Assembly: GCF_014645895.1 (NCBI RefSeq)
Contig: NZ_BMMP01000017.1
Span: 51,413 to 115,412 of the forward strand
Reading direction: 5' to 3'
Source of the DNA: Streptomyces daqingensis
GTDB taxonomy: Bacteria; Actinomycetota; Actinomycetes; Streptomycetales; Streptomycetaceae
Length of the DNA: 64,000 nt
Below the pieces are notes generated by a model. It had not been told where the DNA came from. It saw only the letters and a list, made by a program, of their open reading frames with translations, and made no database searches. The position numbers were made by a program, and so were the translations under genes. Below, piece by piece: positions 38,716 to 46,774 of the stretch. Position 1 is the first letter of the stretch, and every line of letters starts with the position of its first letter.

Positions 38716-39204
38716 TCAGACGCCGTCCAGGCGCTTCTCGAAGAAGCGGTCCGCGTACGGTCCGTCGTGGTAGGGCGCGATCTCCGCGTAACCGCAGCGG
38801 GCGTAGAGCCGCCGCGCCTCCGTCAGATCCTCCCGGGTGTCCAGCCGCACGGCGGAGGCGCCCAGCGCGGTGGCCGCACGCTCGGCCTCGGCCACGAGAG
38901 CCCTCCCCAGTCCTCGCCCCCTGGCGCCGGGAGCCGTCCAGAGGCGTGTCAGCTCCGCGATCTCGACGTCGAGCATCCGCACGCCCGCGCAGCCGACGAC
39001 GCGCCCCTCGCTGTCCCGGGCGAGCAGGAAGACGCCGTGCGGGGGCGCCAGGGTGTCCCCGGGGGCTTCCGCGGCGGCCTCGTCCACCTCGTCGGCTGTC
39101 GCGGGGCGGCCGTGGTAGCGGGACACGATGTCCGCGAGGTACGCGCGGAAGGCGGCGACGGCGGCGCGGCCGCCGACGGGCGCGGGGACGATCGTCCAGG
39201 TCAT
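38716..39204 (-). CDS. GNAT family N-acetyltransferase
   Basis: 162 residues. Acetyl-CoA loop APGARGRGLGRALVAEAER and the C-terminal LYARCGYAEIAPYHDGPYADRFFEK identify the GNAT fold; substrate unknown. The start at 39204 (MTWTIVPAPVGG) has GGAGA 9 nt upstream; an ATG three codons earlier is possible. It is transcribed toward nnr and divergently from alr, with a 120-nt gap. Confidence 0.85.
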   Translation of the reverse strand: MTWTIVPAPVGGRAAVAAFRAYLADIVSRYHGRPATADEVDEAAAEAPGDTLAPPHGVFLLARDSEGRVVGCAGVRMLDVEIAELTRLWTAPGARGRGLGRALVAEAERAATALGASAVRLDTREDLTEARRLYARCGYAEIAPYHDGPYADRFFEKRLDGV

Positions 39205-39324
39205 GGCTGCCATTCTCCGGACGTCGGCAAGCGGTTTCCGGTGAGGCTCCGGCAGCCGCTCCTCTGCGATGTACGGGCGATGTACGGGGGAATGCCCCTT
39301 CGGCCCGCCTGAGACACTGGCAGC

Positions 39325-40557
39325 GTGAACGATCAGTTTCAGCCCCTTTCCACCCCGGCTTCCTCCCCGGACCCCGCACCGGCCTCCGCTTCCGAGCAGC
39401 CCGATCCGGCCGCCTGCCGCGCCCGGGCGGAGATCGACCTGGACGCCGTCCGCTCCAACGTCCGAACGCTCCGCGCCTGCGCGCCGCGCGCGGAGCTCAT
39501 GGCAGTGGTGAAGGCGGACGGATACGGGCACGGGGCTGTGCCGTGCGCCCGCGCGGCGCGGGAGGCGGGCGCCACCTGGCTGGGAACCGCCACGCCCCAG
39601 GAGGCCCTCGCGCTGCGGGCGGCCGGGGACCGCGGTCGCCTGCTGAGCTGGCTCTGGACGCCGGGCGGGCCGTGGCGGGAGGCGATCGAAGCAGGCATCG
39701 ACGTCTCGGCGAGCGGGCTGTGGGCGCTGGAGGAGATCGTCGCCGCGGCACGGCAGGCCGGCCGCACCGCGAGGGTCCACCTCAAGGCCGACACGGGCCT
39801 GGGACGGAGCGGCAGCCAGCCGGCGGACTGGCCGGGACTGGTCGCCGCGGCGCGGGCCGCCGAGGCCGAGGGCGCGGTCGACGTGACGGGCGTGTGGTCG
39901 CACTTCGCCTGCGCGGACGAACCGGGGCACCCCGCCAACGCCGCGCAGCTGGAGGTGTTCCGCGAGGCGCTCGCCGTGGCGGAACGCGCCGGCCTCGACC
40001 CCGAGGTGCGCCACCACGCCAACTCCCCGGCGACGCTCACGCTCCCCGAGTCGCACTTCGACCTCGTACGGCCGGGCGTCTCCCTCTACGGGCTCTCCCC
40101 GTCCCCGGAGGTGGGGGTCGCCGCCGAGCTGGGGCTGCGCCCCGCGATGACGCTCAAGGCGGCGCTCGCGCTGGTGAAGGACGTACCGGCCGGGCACGGC
40201 GTCAGCTACGGCTTCAGCTACCGCACTCCAGGGCCGACGACCCTCGGTCTCGTCCCGCTCGGGTACGCGGACGGCGTCCCCCGGCACGCCTCCAACACGG
40301 CTCCCGTCCTGGCCGCGGGCAAGTGGCGCACGATCGCGGGGCGCGTCGCCATGGACCAGTTCGTGGTGGATCTCGGCGGCGACGCGGCGTCGGCCGGAGA
40401 CGAGGTGGTGCTCTTCGGGCCGGGCGACCGGGGCGAGCCCACCGCCGAGGACTGGGCCCGTGCGGCGGGCACCATCTCGTACGAGATCGTTACGCGCGTC
40501 AGCGCCCGGGTATCCCGGACGTATACGAACGTACGCGCTAGTACGAGGGGTCTGTAG
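39325..40557 (+). CDS. alr: alanine racemase
   Basis: 410 residues. PLP enzyme that makes D-alanine for peptidoglycan. The PLP lysine is K63 in MAVVKADGYGHG; the second catalytic base is Y295 in HGVSYGFSY. The C-terminal domain has the VAMDQFVVDL segment. A Pro/Ser/Ala-rich N-terminal extension of about 30 residues precedes the barrel. The GTG start at 39325 lacks a clear ribosome-binding site. The alpha/beta hydrolase gene starts 5 nt after the stop, implying one transcript. Confidence 0.95.
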   Translation: MNDQFQPLSTPASSPDPAPASASEQPDPAACRARAEIDLDAVRSNVRTLRACAPRAELMAVVKADGYGHGAVPCARAAREAGATWLGTATPQEALALRAAGDRGRLLSWLWTPGGPWREAIEAGIDVSASGLWALEEIVAAARQAGRTARVHLKADTGLGRSGSQPADWPGLVAAARAAEAEGAVDVTGVWSHFACADEPGHPANAAQLEVFREALAVAERAGLDPEVRHHANSPATLTLPESHFDLVRPGVSLYGLSPSPEVGVAAELGLRPAMTLKAALALVKDVPAGHGVSYGFSYRTPGPTTLGLVPLGYADGVPRHASNTAPVLAAGKWRTIAGRVAMDQFVVDLGGDAASAGDEVVLFGPGDRGEPTAEDWARAAGTISYEIVTRVSARVSRTYTNVRASTRGL

Positions 40558-40562
40558 AGCAC

Positions 40563-42020
40563 ATGGGCGCGGAGACGGAGACGGAAGAGATCGCGGACGC
40601 CGCGGCCAGAGCCGTCGCGGCGATCAGCGCCGCCGGTGACGTGGGGCCGTCCGCCGCCGTGAACGCCGCCGCGGTCGTGTCGGGCGGCGGCGCGCCGGGC
40701 TGGGGGCGCCGGGCGGGGCTCGCGGGCGCGACCGTGGGGCTCGTCGCCGCGGGTGTCGCCTTCGAGAGGCTGACCGTCAACCGTGCCGTGCGGCGTAAGG
40801 CACGGCTGGCGCTGGACGCCGCCGGCCCGTACGGCTCACTTCGGGGCACGGCGGGCATGGCGTACGCGGAGGACGGCACCGAGCTGTACTTCGAGACCGA
40901 CGAGGTCGCCGAGTACGAGGACGCCGCCGCCCACACAACGGCGTCCGCGGGCGACGGCGCCGGCGGCCCGACGGTGGACCGCGTGCGCATCGAGGCCGGG
41001 GCCGCCTCCGCGGGCGCGGACGCTCCGCAGCGCAACCGGCTCCTGCGGCTGCTGGGACGCCTCGGGGCCCGGCAGACCGTCGGTGCGGAGACCCCGCGGG
41101 GCGGCGGCCGGGCAGGTTCGGGCGCACGGAAGGACGGCGGTCCCCGGTCCGCCGGGCAGCCGCCCACGGTGGTCTTCACCCATGGCTACTGCCTCAACCA
41201 GGACGTCTGGCACTTCCAGCGGGCCGCTCTGCGCGGAGCCGTCCGCGCCGTCTACTGGGACCAGCGCAGCCACGGGCGCTCCGGCCGCGCCCCGGTCGGC
41301 CGGGAGGTCACGATCGACGAACTCGGCCGGGACCTGAGAGCGGTGCTGGACGAGGCGGCGCCGGAGGGGCCCCTCGTGCTCGTGGGCCACTCCATGGGCG
41401 GCATGACGGTGATGGCGCTCGCCGAGCAGTACCCGGAGTTCGTCGCGGAGCGGGTGGCCGGTGTCGCGTTCATCGGCACCAGCGCGGGCGGCCTCGGCGA
41501 CGTCACGTACGGGCTGCCCCTGCCGTCGGTGGGGGTGAAGGCCGTCCGCCGCGCGGTGCCGGGCGTGCTCAAAGCCCTGGTCTCGCAGACCGCGCTGGTC
41601 GAACGCGGCCGCAGGGCCGTGGCCGACCTGTTCGCGGGACTGGTCAAGCGCTACTCCTTCGGCAGCGGGCACGAGGTGGACCCCGGAGTGGCGCGCTTCG
41701 CGGAGCGACTGATCGAGTCCGTGCCGATCGACGTCGTCGCGGAGTTCTACCCGGCCTTCGAGGCGCACGAGAAGACGGAGGCGCTCGCGGCCTTCGACGG
41801 GCGCCCCGCGCTCGTACTGGCGGGCGAGGCGGATCTGCTCACCCCCAGCGGGCACAGCGAGGCCATCGCCCGGGCCCTCCCCTCCGCCCGGCTGCGCATC
41901 CTCGACGACACGGGGCACCTGTCGATGCTGGAGCGCCCGCACGTGGTCAACGAGGCGCTCGCGCAGCTGATCGCCCGGGCGGTGGCGTACGGGCGGCGGC
42001 AGGAGCGCGGGGAGCGCTGA
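40563..42020 (+). CDS. alpha/beta hydrolase, membrane-associated
   Basis: 485 residues. A hydrophobic stretch at about 51-67 suggests a membrane anchor near the N-terminus; residues 85-195 include an Ala/Gly/Arg-rich linker. The hydrolase domain starts at about 200 (VVFTHGYCLNQDVWHF). Nucleophile elbow GHSMGG with Ser277; likely acid in LVLAGEADLLTP and base in LDDTGHLSM. Substrate unknown. It lies between alr and tsaE and probably shares the alr transcript. Confidence 0.9.
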   Translation: MGAETETEEIADAAARAVAAISAAGDVGPSAAVNAAAVVSGGGAPGWGRRAGLAGATVGLVAAGVAFERLTVNRAVRRKARLALDAAGPYGSLRGTAGMAYAEDGTELYFETDEVAEYEDAAAHTTASAGDGAGGPTVDRVRIEAGAASAGADAPQRNRLLRLLGRLGARQTVGAETPRGGGRAGSGARKDGGPRSAGQPPTVVFTHGYCLNQDVWHFQRAALRGAVRAVYWDQRSHGRSGRAPVGREVTIDELGRDLRAVLDEAAPEGPLVLVGHSMGGMTVMALAEQYPEFVAERVAGVAFIGTSAGGLGDVTYGLPLPSVGVKAVRRAVPGVLKALVSQTALVERGRRAVADLFAGLVKRYSFGSGHEVDPGVARFAERLIESVPIDVVAEFYPAFEAHEKTEALAAFDGRPALVLAGEADLLTPSGHSEAIARALPSARLRILDDTGHLSMLERPHVVNEALAQLIARAVAYGRRQERGER

Positions 42021-42113
42021 GCGCGCCGGCGGGCAGGGCCCGGAGGGGGGCGGACAGGGCTCGTACCGGCCCCCGTGCGGGTCCGGGCGGCGCGGCCGTC
42101 GCACCGCCGCGCG

Positions 42114-42119
42114 TACCAT
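42114..42119 (+). promoter_or_regulatory. candidate -10 box (TACCAT), near-leaderless start
   Basis: TACCAT begins 14 nt before the tsaE ATG; no Shine-Dalgarno sequence between. Confidence 0.4.
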
Positions 42120-42127
42120 CCGGACGC

Positions 42128-42724
42128 ATGGAAGCAGCACACTCCCCTTCTGGAGTCCGCCCTCCGGCCGGAGCACTCGCGGTACAGCAGACGGCCGACG
42201 TCCCGACCCCCGAGCGCATGCGCGAGCTGGGCCTGCGCCTCGCCGCGCTGCTGCGCCCCGGTGACCTCGTCCTGCTGACGGGAGAGCTGGGCGCGGGCAA
42301 GACCACGTTCGCCCGCGGACTGGGCGAAGGGCTCGGCGTGCGGGGTTCCGTCACCTCTCCGACGTTCGTCATCGCGCGCGTCCACCCCCCGCTGGGCGAC
42401 GGCCCCCCGCTGGTGCACGTCGACGCCTACCGGCTGGGCGGCAGCGGGCTGGAGGGCATGGACGACCTGGACCTGGACGTCTCGCTTCCCGAGTCGGTCG
42501 TGGTCGTCGAGTGGGGCGAGGGCCGGGTCGAGGAGCTGGCCGAGGACCGGCTGCACGTCGTCATCGAGCGGACGGCAGGAGGCGACGCTCCGGACGGCGC
42601 GACCGGTGCGGAAGGGGTAGCGGCGGAAGACGTGGCGGCCGTCGCGGAGGACGACGTGCGGACCGTGACGGTGACGGGGATCGGCGACCGCTGGGCGGGG
42701 GAGGACCTGGCCGTCCTGGGGTGA
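42128..42724 (+). CDS. tsaE: tRNA t6A biosynthesis ATPase TsaE
   Basis: 198 residues. TsaE acts with TsaB and TsaD to form threonylcarbamoyladenosine at position 37 of ANN-decoding tRNAs. P-loop GELGAGKTT at 52-60 (Lys58), TSPTFVIARVH, the HVDAYRL motif and VVVVEWGEG follow the family order. The N-terminal 25 residues are a variable extension; the C-terminal 50 are acidic and low complexity. tsaB and tsaD are 1.4 kb downstream. Confidence 0.95.
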   Translation: MEAAHSPSGVRPPAGALAVQQTADVPTPERMRELGLRLAALLRPGDLVLLTGELGAGKTTFARGLGEGLGVRGSVTSPTFVIARVHPPLGDGPPLVHVDAYRLGGSGLEGMDDLDLDVSLPESVVVVEWGEGRVEELAEDRLHVVIERTAGGDAPDGATGAEGVAAEDVAAVAEDDVRTVTVTGIGDRWAGEDLAVLG

Positions 42725-42895
42725 TCCCCGCGGGGCGCCCCGCCGGTGCGTCCCACCCGGGGCCTCGGCGCGGGTGTCCGCCGGAAAGGTTCTGTACCGC
42801 GGCGACCTCGCGCGAGCGTTCGCCGCGACGTTCCGACATCGTGTCGGCAAGATGTTGCGCGCGCGAAGGCAGGCGTGGTCAGATGGGGTGAGCAG

Positions 42896-42914
42896 TGAGG
42901 TTAGGTCTGCCTCA
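42896..42914 (+). promoter_or_regulatory. possible iron box (DmdR1/DtxR-type operator)
   Basis: TGAGGTTAGGTCTGCCTCA, 19 bp, an imperfect palindrome. It matches the streptomycete iron-box consensus TTAGGTTAGGCTCACCTAA at 13 of 19 positions, strongest in the left half. It lies 40 nt before a small ORF. Confidence 0.4.
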
Positions 42915-42954
42915 TTAGCCTCCAGCACCCGCCCCCCAGCCTTCGGGAGGGACC

Positions 42955-43143
42955 ATGTCGGCCGAAGAGCGAGAGCAGCAGCGCGGCGCGCTGCCCGTTC
43001 CGCCGGAGTCCGGGGTGTCGATGCGTACGCTGCTGGCCTCCCGCGCCGCCGCCGACGCGGTGTCCACGCCGCCGGCCGGCGGGGACGACTCGGAGGGTCT
43101 GTCCGGCGCTCCGGGCGGGCAGGGGGAGCGCGACGCGGCCTGA
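42955..43143 (+). CDS. small hypothetical protein
   Basis: 62 residues, soluble, with a central segment SGVSMRTLLASRAAADAVSTPP. GGGAGGG lies 5-6 nt before the ATG, a good ribosome-binding site. No domain recognised; short proteins with a similar central segment are known to me from other streptomycetes but have no assigned role. The possible iron box upstream suggests iron control. It ends against the repeat cluster. Confidence 0.6.
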   Translation: MSAEEREQQRGALPVPPESGVSMRTLLASRAAADAVSTPPAGGDDSEGLSGAPGGQGERDAA

Positions 43144-43158
43144 GCGCCGGCGTCCACG

Positions 43159-43236
43159 TCGAACCGACGGTGCCCGCCTCGAAACGTCGAACCGACGGGC
43201 CTCGCTCGAACCGACGGGCCCCGCTCGAACCGACGG
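43159..43236. repeat. four copies of TCGAACCGACGG
   Basis: The 12-mer starts at 43159, 43187, 43206 and 43225; the last three have a 19-bp period. Copies 1 and 2 extend to the short palindrome CGTCG-aac-CGACG. The cluster fills the 98-bp gap between two converging genes. No terminator-like long stem is present. Confidence 0.85.
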
Positions 43237-43241
43237 GAGTC

Positions 43242-43811
43242 TCAGCGGACGACGACGACCTTCGTGCCGATGGTGGCGAAGAGCCACATCGCCTCGCCGT
43301 CCTTCTTGCGCTCGCGGATGCCGCCGGTCGTCTTACCCGGCTCCGGGTCGGGCAGCGTACCGTCGAGCGCCGCGCTGAACCCTATGGTCGTGCCCTGGCT
43401 CGTCGCGAAGCGCACCACGTTCTCGACGGGCACACCGTCGGAGCCGGTCACGTGCGAGGCGCGGGACTCGACCTTGTACGCGCCGGGGTCGGGGTCGACC
43501 GAGCTGGGCCGCACCTCGAAGGTGCGCTTCACCTTCTCGTTCGCGCCGACGAGCCAGACCCGGTCCTTGCCGAGGGAGTAGACGACGCGCTCGCCCGTGC
43601 CGGACGACGCGGGGGGCTCGCCCTGCTTCCGCCCCTCGTCCTTCTCGCCCTTGGAGGGTGTACGGGAGGAGGCGTCGCCGGACGACCCCGCCGAACCGGC
43701 CTTCATGCGGTCGTGCGCGGCGTCCGCCTGGTAGGCGAAGAACCCGATGACCGCGAAGGCCGCCGCCGTCAGACCGGCCACGACCGCTCCCGCGCTGCTG
43801 CCCCGTGCCAC
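43242..43811 (-). CDS. membrane-anchored degenerate L,D-transpeptidase-like (YkuD-fold) protein
   Basis: 189 residues. N-terminal membrane helix or signal anchor at about 7-27, a Ser/Gly/Lys-rich linker, then residues 75-188 that align well with the YkuD domain (VVYSLGKDRVWLV at the start; PDPGAYKV; ending AMWLFATIGTKVVVV). The catalytic motifs are lost: the first His region reads GFSA (144-147) and the SHGCIR signature reads TTGGIR (161-166), so nucleophile Cys and both His are absent. Probably a non-catalytic wall-binding or structural protein. The GTG start has GGAGAGG upstream. Divergent from tsaB. Confidence 0.8.
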   Translation of the reverse strand: MARGSSAGAVVAGLTAAAFAVIGFFAYQADAAHDRMKAGSAGSSGDASSRTPSKGEKDEGRKQGEPPASSGTGERVVYSLGKDRVWLVGANEKVKRTFEVRPSSVDPDPGAYKVESRASHVTGSDGVPVENVVRFATSQGTTIGFSAALDGTLPDPEPGKTTGGIRERKKDGEAMWLFATIGTKVVVVR

Positions 43812-44118
43812 TGTGTGCGCCGCCTCTCCGATGTCCGCCTCCGCCGCGGGCGCCTGCCGGCGACCCGCCTGCGAGCGCCCCCGCCGCGCTGGGGACGACC
43901 GTAGCAGTCGGCGCCGGGACCCTGCGCCGAGCGCCCGGCCGCTCGTACGGCCCGGAGCTCCGGCTTCCGGTGCACCGGCGGGACGGTGCCGGTGTCCGGT
44001 CGGTGCGCCGCCGGGTAACGCCTGGTGAGCCCCCCGTCGCGGGCCGCCGAGTCACCCGAAAGCGTCGTGTAGGGGACCCCGGGTCAAGCCGCCCGCATTC
44101 CGCCGTAGGCTGGCTTCC
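43812..44118. other. 307-nt divergent intergenic region
   Basis: Lies between the YkuD-like gene (minus strand) and tsaB (plus strand). No gene seen. The TAGGCT box at its right edge is listed separately; no clear promoter for the minus-strand gene was found. Confidence 0.5.
44106..44111 (+). promoter_or_regulatory. candidate -10 box (TAGGCT), leaderless start of tsaB
   Basis: TAGGCT begins 13 nt before the tsaB GTG and no Shine-Dalgarno sequence is present. The -35 region (GGTCAA near 44082) is weak. Confidence 0.5.
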
Positions 44119-44784
44119 GTGCTGCTGCTCGCTCTCGACACCGCCACGCCCGCCGTCACCGTCGCGCTGTACGACACGGACGGGGACCGCGTGCTCGCCG
44201 CCGCGGACCAGACCGACGCCCGCCGCCACGGCGAGCTGCTGCTCCCCACCGTCGACCGCGTGCTGCGGGACGCGGGGCGCACGCTGCACGACGTGGGCCG
44301 CATCGTCGCCGGTGTCGGCCCCGGCCCCTACACGGGTCTGCGCGTCGGCCTCGCGACGGCGGAGGCGTTCGGTGCGGCCCTGAGCATTCCGGTCCTGGGA
44401 CTCTGCACGCTCGACGGCATCGCCTACGCCTCCGGCCTCGACGTCCCCTTCGTCGTCGCGACGGACGCCCGGCGCAAGGAGGTCTACTGGGCGCGGTACG
44501 CGGACTGCCGCACACGGACGGACGGCCCTGCCGTCGACCGCCCCGCCGAGCTGCCCGAGGACGTGACGCGGATGCCGGCCGTCGGTGCGGGCGCGCGGCT
44601 GTACGAGGAGACGTTCGAGGGCCTGCGCACGGATCTGCCGCTCGACCAGTCGGCCGCGGCGCTCGCGTGCCTCGCCGGCGAGAAGCTGGCGAAGGGGGAG
44701 GAGTTCCTCCCTCCGCGGCCGCTCTACCTGCGCCGTCCCGACGCCCGCGTCCCGGCCAACTACAAGGTGGTCACGCCGAGGTGA
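44119..44784 (+). CDS. tsaB: tRNA t6A biosynthesis protein TsaB
   Basis: 221 residues. TsaB is the ASKHA-fold partner of TsaD in t6A synthesis and lacks its catalytic metal site. Conserved: LLLALDTATPAVTVAL at the N-terminus, VGPGPYTGLRVGLATA and TDARRKEVYWARY. Starts at GTG 44119, probably leaderless. The stop overlaps the rimI start by 4 nt (GTGA). Confidence 0.95.
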   Translation: MLLLALDTATPAVTVALYDTDGDRVLAAADQTDARRHGELLLPTVDRVLRDAGRTLHDVGRIVAGVGPGPYTGLRVGLATAEAFGAALSIPVLGLCTLDGIAYASGLDVPFVVATDARRKEVYWARYADCRTRTDGPAVDRPAELPEDVTRMPAVGAGARLYEETFEGLRTDLPLDQSAAALACLAGEKLAKGEEFLPPRPLYLRRPDARVPANYKVVTPR

Positions 44785-45315
44785 CCGGAGCGGGTGCCGG
44801 CGCGGACGCGGGCGTCGAACTCCGCGAGATGCGCTGGTGGGACATCGAAGGCGTCCTCGAGCTCGAAAGGGCTCTCTTCCCGGAGGACGCCTGGTCGGCC
44901 GCTCTGTTCTGGTCCGAACTGGCCCACGCGCGCGGCCCGGGCGCCACGCGCCGCTATCTCGTGGCCGAGGCGCCCACCGGGCAGGGCCCCGTCCTCGTCG
45001 GGTACGGCGGACTCGCGGCGGTCGGCGGCACCGGCGACATCCAGACGATCGGGGTGCTGCCCTCCCACCGCGGAACGGGCCTCGGCGCCCGCCTGTTGCG
45101 TGCCCTGCTCGACGCCGCCGCCGAACGCGCCTGCCACGAGGTGCTGCTGGAGGTCCGCGTGGACAACGCCCCGGCCCAGCGCCTGTACGAACGCTTCGGA
45201 TTCACCGCCGTCGGGGTACGCCGCGGCTACTACCAGCCCGGCGACGTCGACGCCCTGGTGATGCGTCTGGAGCTCTCCGACACCACCCCGTCCCTCTCCG
45301 AAGGAACCAGGAGCC

Positions 45316-45323
<8 letters not shown>
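44781..45323 (+). CDS. rimI: ribosomal protein S18 alanine N-acetyltransferase
   Basis: 180 residues. GNAT enzyme of the RimI family. Features: ELREMRWWDIEGVLELERALFPEDAWS, the acetyl-CoA loop SHRGTGLGARLL, EVRVDNAPAQRLYERFGF and the C-terminal RRGYYQPGDVDALVMRLEL. The GTG start overlaps the tsaB stop by 4 nt and its end overlaps tsaD by 8 nt, so the three genes form one operon. Real substrate in this organism not shown. Confidence 0.93.
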
Positions 45324-46433
<1,110 letters not shown>

Positions 46434-46437
<4 letters not shown>

Positions 46438-46682
46438 CCGTCGCGCTGATGTGGGAGGCGAAGGCCGCGGAGGGGCGCGGCGCGGAACTGCTGGAGTGGG
46501 CCCGCGCGAACGCGCCCGGCCGCGAGCCCGAGCGGCGCGAGTACTTCGCGGCGCCGGGCGGGCGGGTTCTCGTCATCACATGGTGGGACGCCGACTTCTC
46601 CGACGGTCTGCCCGAACTCCCCGACCCACCGAGGGAGTTGACCGCACGCCCTGTCCACCGCTGGCGCTTCCGGCAGGTGTAG
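46434..46682 (+). CDS. small conserved-type hypothetical protein
   Basis: 82 residues. Starts at GTG 46434, overlapping the tsaD stop by 4 nt (GTGA), so it is translationally coupled to tsaD. The compact sequence (VALMWEAKAAEGRGAELLEW, VLVITWWDADF, HRWRF at the end) suggests a ferredoxin-like alpha-beta fold, but no family was identified with certainty. Possible accessory to the tsa operon or a simple read-through passenger. Confidence 0.75.
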
Positions 46683-46774
46683 CGCCGCTGACGGCGCCTG
46701 AGCCCGCCCGCTCGATCCTGTGACCGGTTATCGTCCTTCAAGGAGACGTACGGCGGGACTTCGGGGGGCACGGG

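Noticed and set aside
38028..40541. 837-codon plus-strand open frame spanning nnr end, the acetyltransferase and alr
   Set aside because: Different frame from three well-supported genes; Arg/Gly/Pro-rich with no recognisable domain.
42774..43904. 376-codon plus-strand frame covering the repeat cluster
   Set aside because: Opposite to the YkuD-like gene and out of frame with the small ORF; composition is low-complexity and no motif is seen.
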